Below, piece after piece: positions 60,441 through 64,000 of a stretch of DNA of 64,000 bases. Source of the DNA: Buddleja alternifolia (lineage: Eukaryota > Streptophyta > Magnoliopsida > Lamiales > Scrophulariaceae); the NCBI GenBank assembly GCA_019426215.1, contig CM033405.1, forward strand, positions 2,271,001-2,335,000, in the 5' to 3' direction. Position 1 is the first letter of the stretch; each line of letters starts with the position of its first letter. The notes below the pieces were generated by a model, which did not search any database, was not told where the DNA came from, and saw only the letters and a program-made list of their open reading frames with translations. Both the position numbers and the translations under genes were made by a program.

Positions 60441-61883
60441 TTATGCAACAGCGGGCATGTCCTTAAGCCAAGCATCGAGCGGCTTACCAATCGAGTAGAC
60501 AATAAAACCGATCTCCCTCAGCTTGTTCGCATCAACAACGTTTCTTCCGTCGAAAACAAATGCGGGCTTCTGCATATTGTCATATATCCTCTGGAAATCA
60601 AGTTTCTTAAACTCATCCCACTCGGTGAGAATGCAAACGGCGTGTGCGTCCTTAGTCGCCTCATAGGCGTCCCAAACAGTATGAACTTTTTTCACTGTGG
60701 TGGGGCTCATCGGCTGCAGATGAATCGGATGGTCCCAATCGAATTTGTTCAAAGTGAGGTCGCGTTGGATTTGGTCCTCGGTGACCTGAGGGTCGTAAAT
60801 TCTCAACTGTGCTTTGTCACCTAATAGACCTTTGCAAACATCAATAGCGGGAGTTTCACGGGTGTCGCCAGTGTCCTTCTTGAAGGCAAAACCGAGGATG
60901 GCGACTTTTTTGTTAGCGACAGTGTTGAACATGGAGGAAACAATACGGTTGACAAAACGGCTTTTCTGATAGTCATTGATCTTAATGACTTGTTTCCAGT
61001 ATTCTGCAACTTCTGGGAGACCGTTACACTCGCAAATGTAAACTAAGTTCAAAATGTCCTTCTGGAAGCAGGACCCACCAAAGCCAACACTGGCGTTTAA
61101 GAATTTCGCGCCGATTCTTGTGTCTTTACCAACAGCGTAAGAGACTTCAGCCACATCAGCTCCAGTGGCTTCACAGAGAGCTGACATGGCATTGACGGAC
61201 GAGATTCTCTGAGCCAAGAATGCATTAGCAGCAAGCTTTGAGAGCTCTGCAGACCATAAATTAGTGGTGAGGATGCGATCTTCGGGGACCCAATGGGCAT
61301 AAACGGATTTCAGTGCTTGAACTGCCTTATTGCCTTCTGGGGTTTCCCTGCCTCCGATAAGAACCCTATCGGGGTTGAAGAGATCTTGAATTGCAGTCCC
61401 TTCAGCGAGGAATTCTGGGTTAGAAAGAATTTGATAGTTAATTCCTTTGCTGTTGTGGGTCAAAATTTTTTCAATGGCCTCGGCTGTTTTGACAGGGACA
61501 GTGGACTTCTCAACCACGATCTTATCAGATTTTGACACGTCAGCAATCATGCGGGCCGCACTTTCCCAATATGTCAAATCTGCAGCCTTGCCAGCTCCGA
61601 GACCGCTAGTCTTGGTGGGAGTATTGACAGAGACAAAGATTATGTCAGCCTCGAAGACGTGTTTCTCCACATCTGTGCTGAAGAATAGATTCTTGCCCCG
61701 GCACTGCTTCACCACCTCATCAAGCCCTGGCTCGTAGATGGGAAGCTGATCACTGTTCCAGGCACTGATACGAGGAACAGAAATATCAACAACAGCCACT
61801 TCAATCGAAGGGCACTTGAGTGCTATAACGGCCATGGTCGGGCCGCCCACATACCCTGCTCCAATGCAGCATATCTTCACCAT
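60441..61883 (-). CDS. UGD: UDP-glucose 6-dehydrogenase
   Basis: One uninterrupted coding exon gives 480 residues, the standard plant UGD length. It oxidises UDP-glucose to UDP-glucuronate with two NAD+, feeding UDP-xylose, UDP-arabinose and UDP-galacturonate for cell-wall hemicellulose and pectin. Visible features: N-terminal Rossmann motif [14 protein letters not shown] (residues 7-20), [30 protein letters not shown], the catalytic cysteine in [10 protein letters not shown] at about residue 272, the second Rossmann region ([20 protein letters not shown]) and the C-terminal VFDGRNVVD block. The coding exon is preceded by a leader intron (61904-63152), as in many plant UGD genes. Confidence 0.97.
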   Translation of the reverse strand: MVKICCIGAGYVGGPTMAVIALKCPSIEVAVVDISVPRISAWNSDQLPIYEPGLDEVVKQCRGKNLFFSTDVEKHVFEADIIFVSVNTPTKTSGLGAGKAADLTYWESAARMIADVSKSDKIVVEKSTVPVKTAEAIEKILTHNSKGINYQILSNPEFLAEGTAIQDLFNPDRVLIGGRETPEGNKAVQALKSVYAHWVPEDRILTTNLWSAELSKLAANAFLAQRISSVNAMSALCEATGADVAEVSYAVGKDTRIGAKFLNASVGFGGSCFQKDILNLVYICECNGLPEVAEYWKQVIKINDYQKSRFVNRIVSSMFNTVANKKVAILGFAFKKDTGDTRETPAIDVCKGLLGDKAQLRIYDPQVTEDQIQRDLTLNKFDWDHPIHLQPMSPTTVKKVHTVWDAYEATKDAHAVCILTEWDEFKKLDFQRIYDNMQKPAFVFDGRNVVDANKLREIGFIVYSIGKPLDAWLKDMPAVA

Positions 61884-63290
61884 TTTCCCGTTGTTTCAGT
61901 GTCCTGAAAAATTTGCATGCACACTTCTCAGATTACATTATGTGGCAACGTTAACGCAAATAAGGCCAGAATGTTGGTTTACATTTGAATATTAGAAAGC
62001 CAATACTGATCCATATGGAGAACGTGAAGAAAATTTTGACAGCATCTCATAATGACATGGAATATGATCTTGTCAGCTCGTTAGAGTAATTTCATTACCG
62101 TTCATCAAAAAAGTCATTATTGCACCATGGAGATTGTGGGAATCTCTTATGATACATTGTATACCAACCAAGAGCAGCTAACGGGACTATTGATAATCGA
62201 TGTCTACCTAGGAAATTCACCACTACTTAATTATTTTGGAAATCAGATCTGATTTGTTGCAATCAGAACAAGTACGACCATTCTACCGCAACATCTAAAC
62301 ATAAAAAAGTTATTATCAAAACAACACAACACAACACAATTTGAAGAAGAGATCTCACGAGTATTCAGCAACGCCAGGGTTAAATTAAAATTATTTCAAC
62401 CAGATCTAATGATCTATAAAACAATTCTGTGTAAATGCATGTATAATGAGCTCCACGAACCAAAACTTGTAATTTTACGTTAGATCATAATTAACCAACA
62501 AAATTTCGAATCAGAGGCCAGCTTCAGGAAACTCTCATAGATCTGACAAAAATACACGTATGCGTTGCCAAAATAACGCATCAAATGAGATTTCAAAATT
62601 CAAAACCTGAAATCACCATATCACGTATATTACCGACAACCCCGTTTCAGATCAGACACAACTGACAAAAAAATAATAATTGAAAAATGAAATCACTCAT
62701 AAACTCGATTCGCGTACATTCTCCGACAAACTAACCTAAATAATTTCGCGAACACATAAAATTCAAGCATAAATATTAAATCCACATCTGCCGACGCATA
62801 ATTGTGCGTATTAAAATTCACAAAACAAAAAAAAAAACAGATTTAATTCGACATATACAAACAAACTGAAGATTCAAATGCGTAAACACATAAAATTCAA
62901 GCATAAATCCACATCTACCGACACACAATTGTGAGTATTAAAATTCACAAAACAAAAATCAAACAGATTAAATTCTAAATATACAAACAAAATGAAGATT
63001 CAAATGCGTAAACACATAAAATTCACGCATAAATCCACATCTGCCGACGCATAATTATGCGTATTAAAATTCACAAAACAAAAATCAAACAGATTTAATT
63101 CAACATATACAAACAAAATGAAGATTCAAATGCGTAAACCTAAGAATTTTACCTCTCGATCGCGCGTTAGGATTTCTGAAACCGGAACGGAAGAGAGAGA
63201 GAGAGATCGGGGAAGGGAAAATGTGTGTATTGAGAGAGAGAAAATATATGAAAATTGAGAGAGCGGGCAGCTCATTAAATAGTCGTTGGG
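61884..63290 (-). promoter_or_regulatory. UGD leader with 5' UTR intron
   Basis: Minus strand: a TTTTTCAG acceptor ends at 61904, giving a 20-base second leader exon (61884-61903). The matching donor GAGAG|GTAAAATT lies at 63152. The first leader exon runs from about 63153 upstream and includes a CT-rich run (GA on the plus strand, 63192-63245). The intron is about 1.25 kb and AT-rich. Confidence 0.75.
62749..63131. repeat. Three tandem ~126-bp repeats in the UGD leader intron
   Basis: The units begin near 62749, 62880 and 63006, each with AACACATAAAATTCA, a palindromic ACGCATAATTGTGCGT-type core and AAAATTCACAAAACAAAAA. They lie at the 5' end of the intron on the gene's strand. Confidence 0.92.
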
Positions 63291-63420
63291 CATCCAAGAT
63301 CTAACCCGTGGACTTTAGTGAAAGGACAACGAAGCCCCTCACCTATATACAACTTCACAATATTTGAAATCTGATTTGAAATCGATCATCAAAAGCTCGT
63401 TTGATTTTAATTTAATAAGT

Positions 63421-63860
63421 TGAGATTGAGCATATCTTTTTACTAAGTGATACGGAATGCATTTACTTTTTCGAACACTGAACGATATTATGAGATGTAT
63501 TGTCCATGTTGGTCGGGGTTGCACAATTTTGCACTGAAATACGTATCGTTAGGAGAGGGGAGCTATAACCCACAAGCCTCTATCGTTTTATATATGCTTT
63601 TTCAGGACAAAACTGCTAAGCTACGACCACAACAAAATTATTGAGATTGGATATGTCTTTTTATTGAGTAATGTGACATATATTTACCTTTTCGAACACG
63701 GGACATCATTGTGAGAGGTATTGTCCATTTCGATCGGAGTCGCATGATTTTGTTCTGTAAATGCGTCTCGTTAGAAGATGAGAGCTATAACCTACAAGTC
63801 TCTGTTATTTTAGAGAGATGACTTTTCAGAATAAAATTATACAACTATAACGAAAGAATA
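63421..63860. repeat. Tandem ~220-bp repeat upstream of UGD
   Basis: The segment 63421-63641 (TGAGATTG..ATATCTTTTTA) recurs at 63642-63860 with roughly 20% divergence, sharing TTTTCGAACAC, GTATTGTCCAT and AGAGCTATAACC-type blocks. It probably derives from a transposon common in plant intergenic DNA. The window ends in AT-rich sequence. Confidence 0.85.
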
Positions 63861-64000
63861 AGACAAATGCATGTCACTCACTAAACAAAAGTTGAACTCG
63901 ACTAAATTACAATTCAATTAGTACAATTCAATTAGTTATTAAATATGAAGTTATTCGAGCTCGATAGAATTGGTTAACAATCATATCATGAATATCATTT

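Noticed and set aside
36174..61883. Biosynthetic gene cluster formed by GAUT and UGD
   Set aside because: The two genes are linked by pathway, but lie 19 kb apart with unrelated genes and a broken gene between them. Both are housekeeping families found dispersed in plants.

Overview
This is nuclear DNA from a flowering plant, almost certainly a eudicot. The evidence is spliced genes with GT-AG introns of plant length, plant-only protein families (GAUT pectin glycosyltransferase, chloroplast ClpB with a transit peptide, prenylated ubiquitin-fold MUB), AT-rich intergenic DNA, Ty1/copia, Reina-type Ty3/gypsy, L1-type LINE, SINE, hAT and Tourist-like elements, and inserted plastid DNA. The species cannot be named from the sequence alone.

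Layout. 1-10.5 kb is retrotransposon: a decayed copia element with a 2.26 kb 3' LTR (489-4709), then a structurally complete Reina-like chromovirus on the minus strand (5184-10499) with 5-bp target duplications, primer-binding site and one gag-pol frame broken only by three stop codons. 10.55-12.66 kb is a mosaic of plastid fragments (ycf2, rrn23, ndhF, atpI, ndhD, trnV-UAC) lying inside a short repeat whose uninterrupted copy is just upstream of the gene at 17.6 kb. 12.7-17.5 kb holds a Helitron-like end, a 763-bp hAT element with 8-bp duplications, a tRNA-derived SINE with an 18-bp duplication, and a gene fragment.

Genes. TAF8-like histone-fold protein (+, 17594-18517); chloroplast ClpB3 chaperone (-, ten coding exons, 19774-26883); membrane-anchored ubiquitin-fold protein MUB (-, 30529-32230); GAUT13/14-type galacturonosyltransferase (-, six exons, 36174-41633); a BAG-domain gene that looks broken (-, 45026-46517); a U1-type C2H2 zinc-finger protein (-, 48113-50281); UDP-glucose 6-dehydrogenase (-, 60441-61883, with a leader intron). 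UGD makes UDP-glucuronate, the precursor of the UDP-galacturonate used by GAUT enzymes, so both act in the pectin pathway; their presence in one window is probably coincidence, and no operon-like or clustered system is evident.

50.9-58.2 kb is a tandem duplication of a ~1.7 kb unit. The first copy carries a 1.7 kb TIR transposon with an unusual TATACAGT-rich array, and a 5'-truncated LINE sits between the copies at a junction with filler DNA. I found no new defence or biosynthetic system. The most unusual observations concern ClpB3 splicing: a transposon sitting in the polypyrimidine tract of intron 3, and three duplicated decoy splice acceptors in intron 1.
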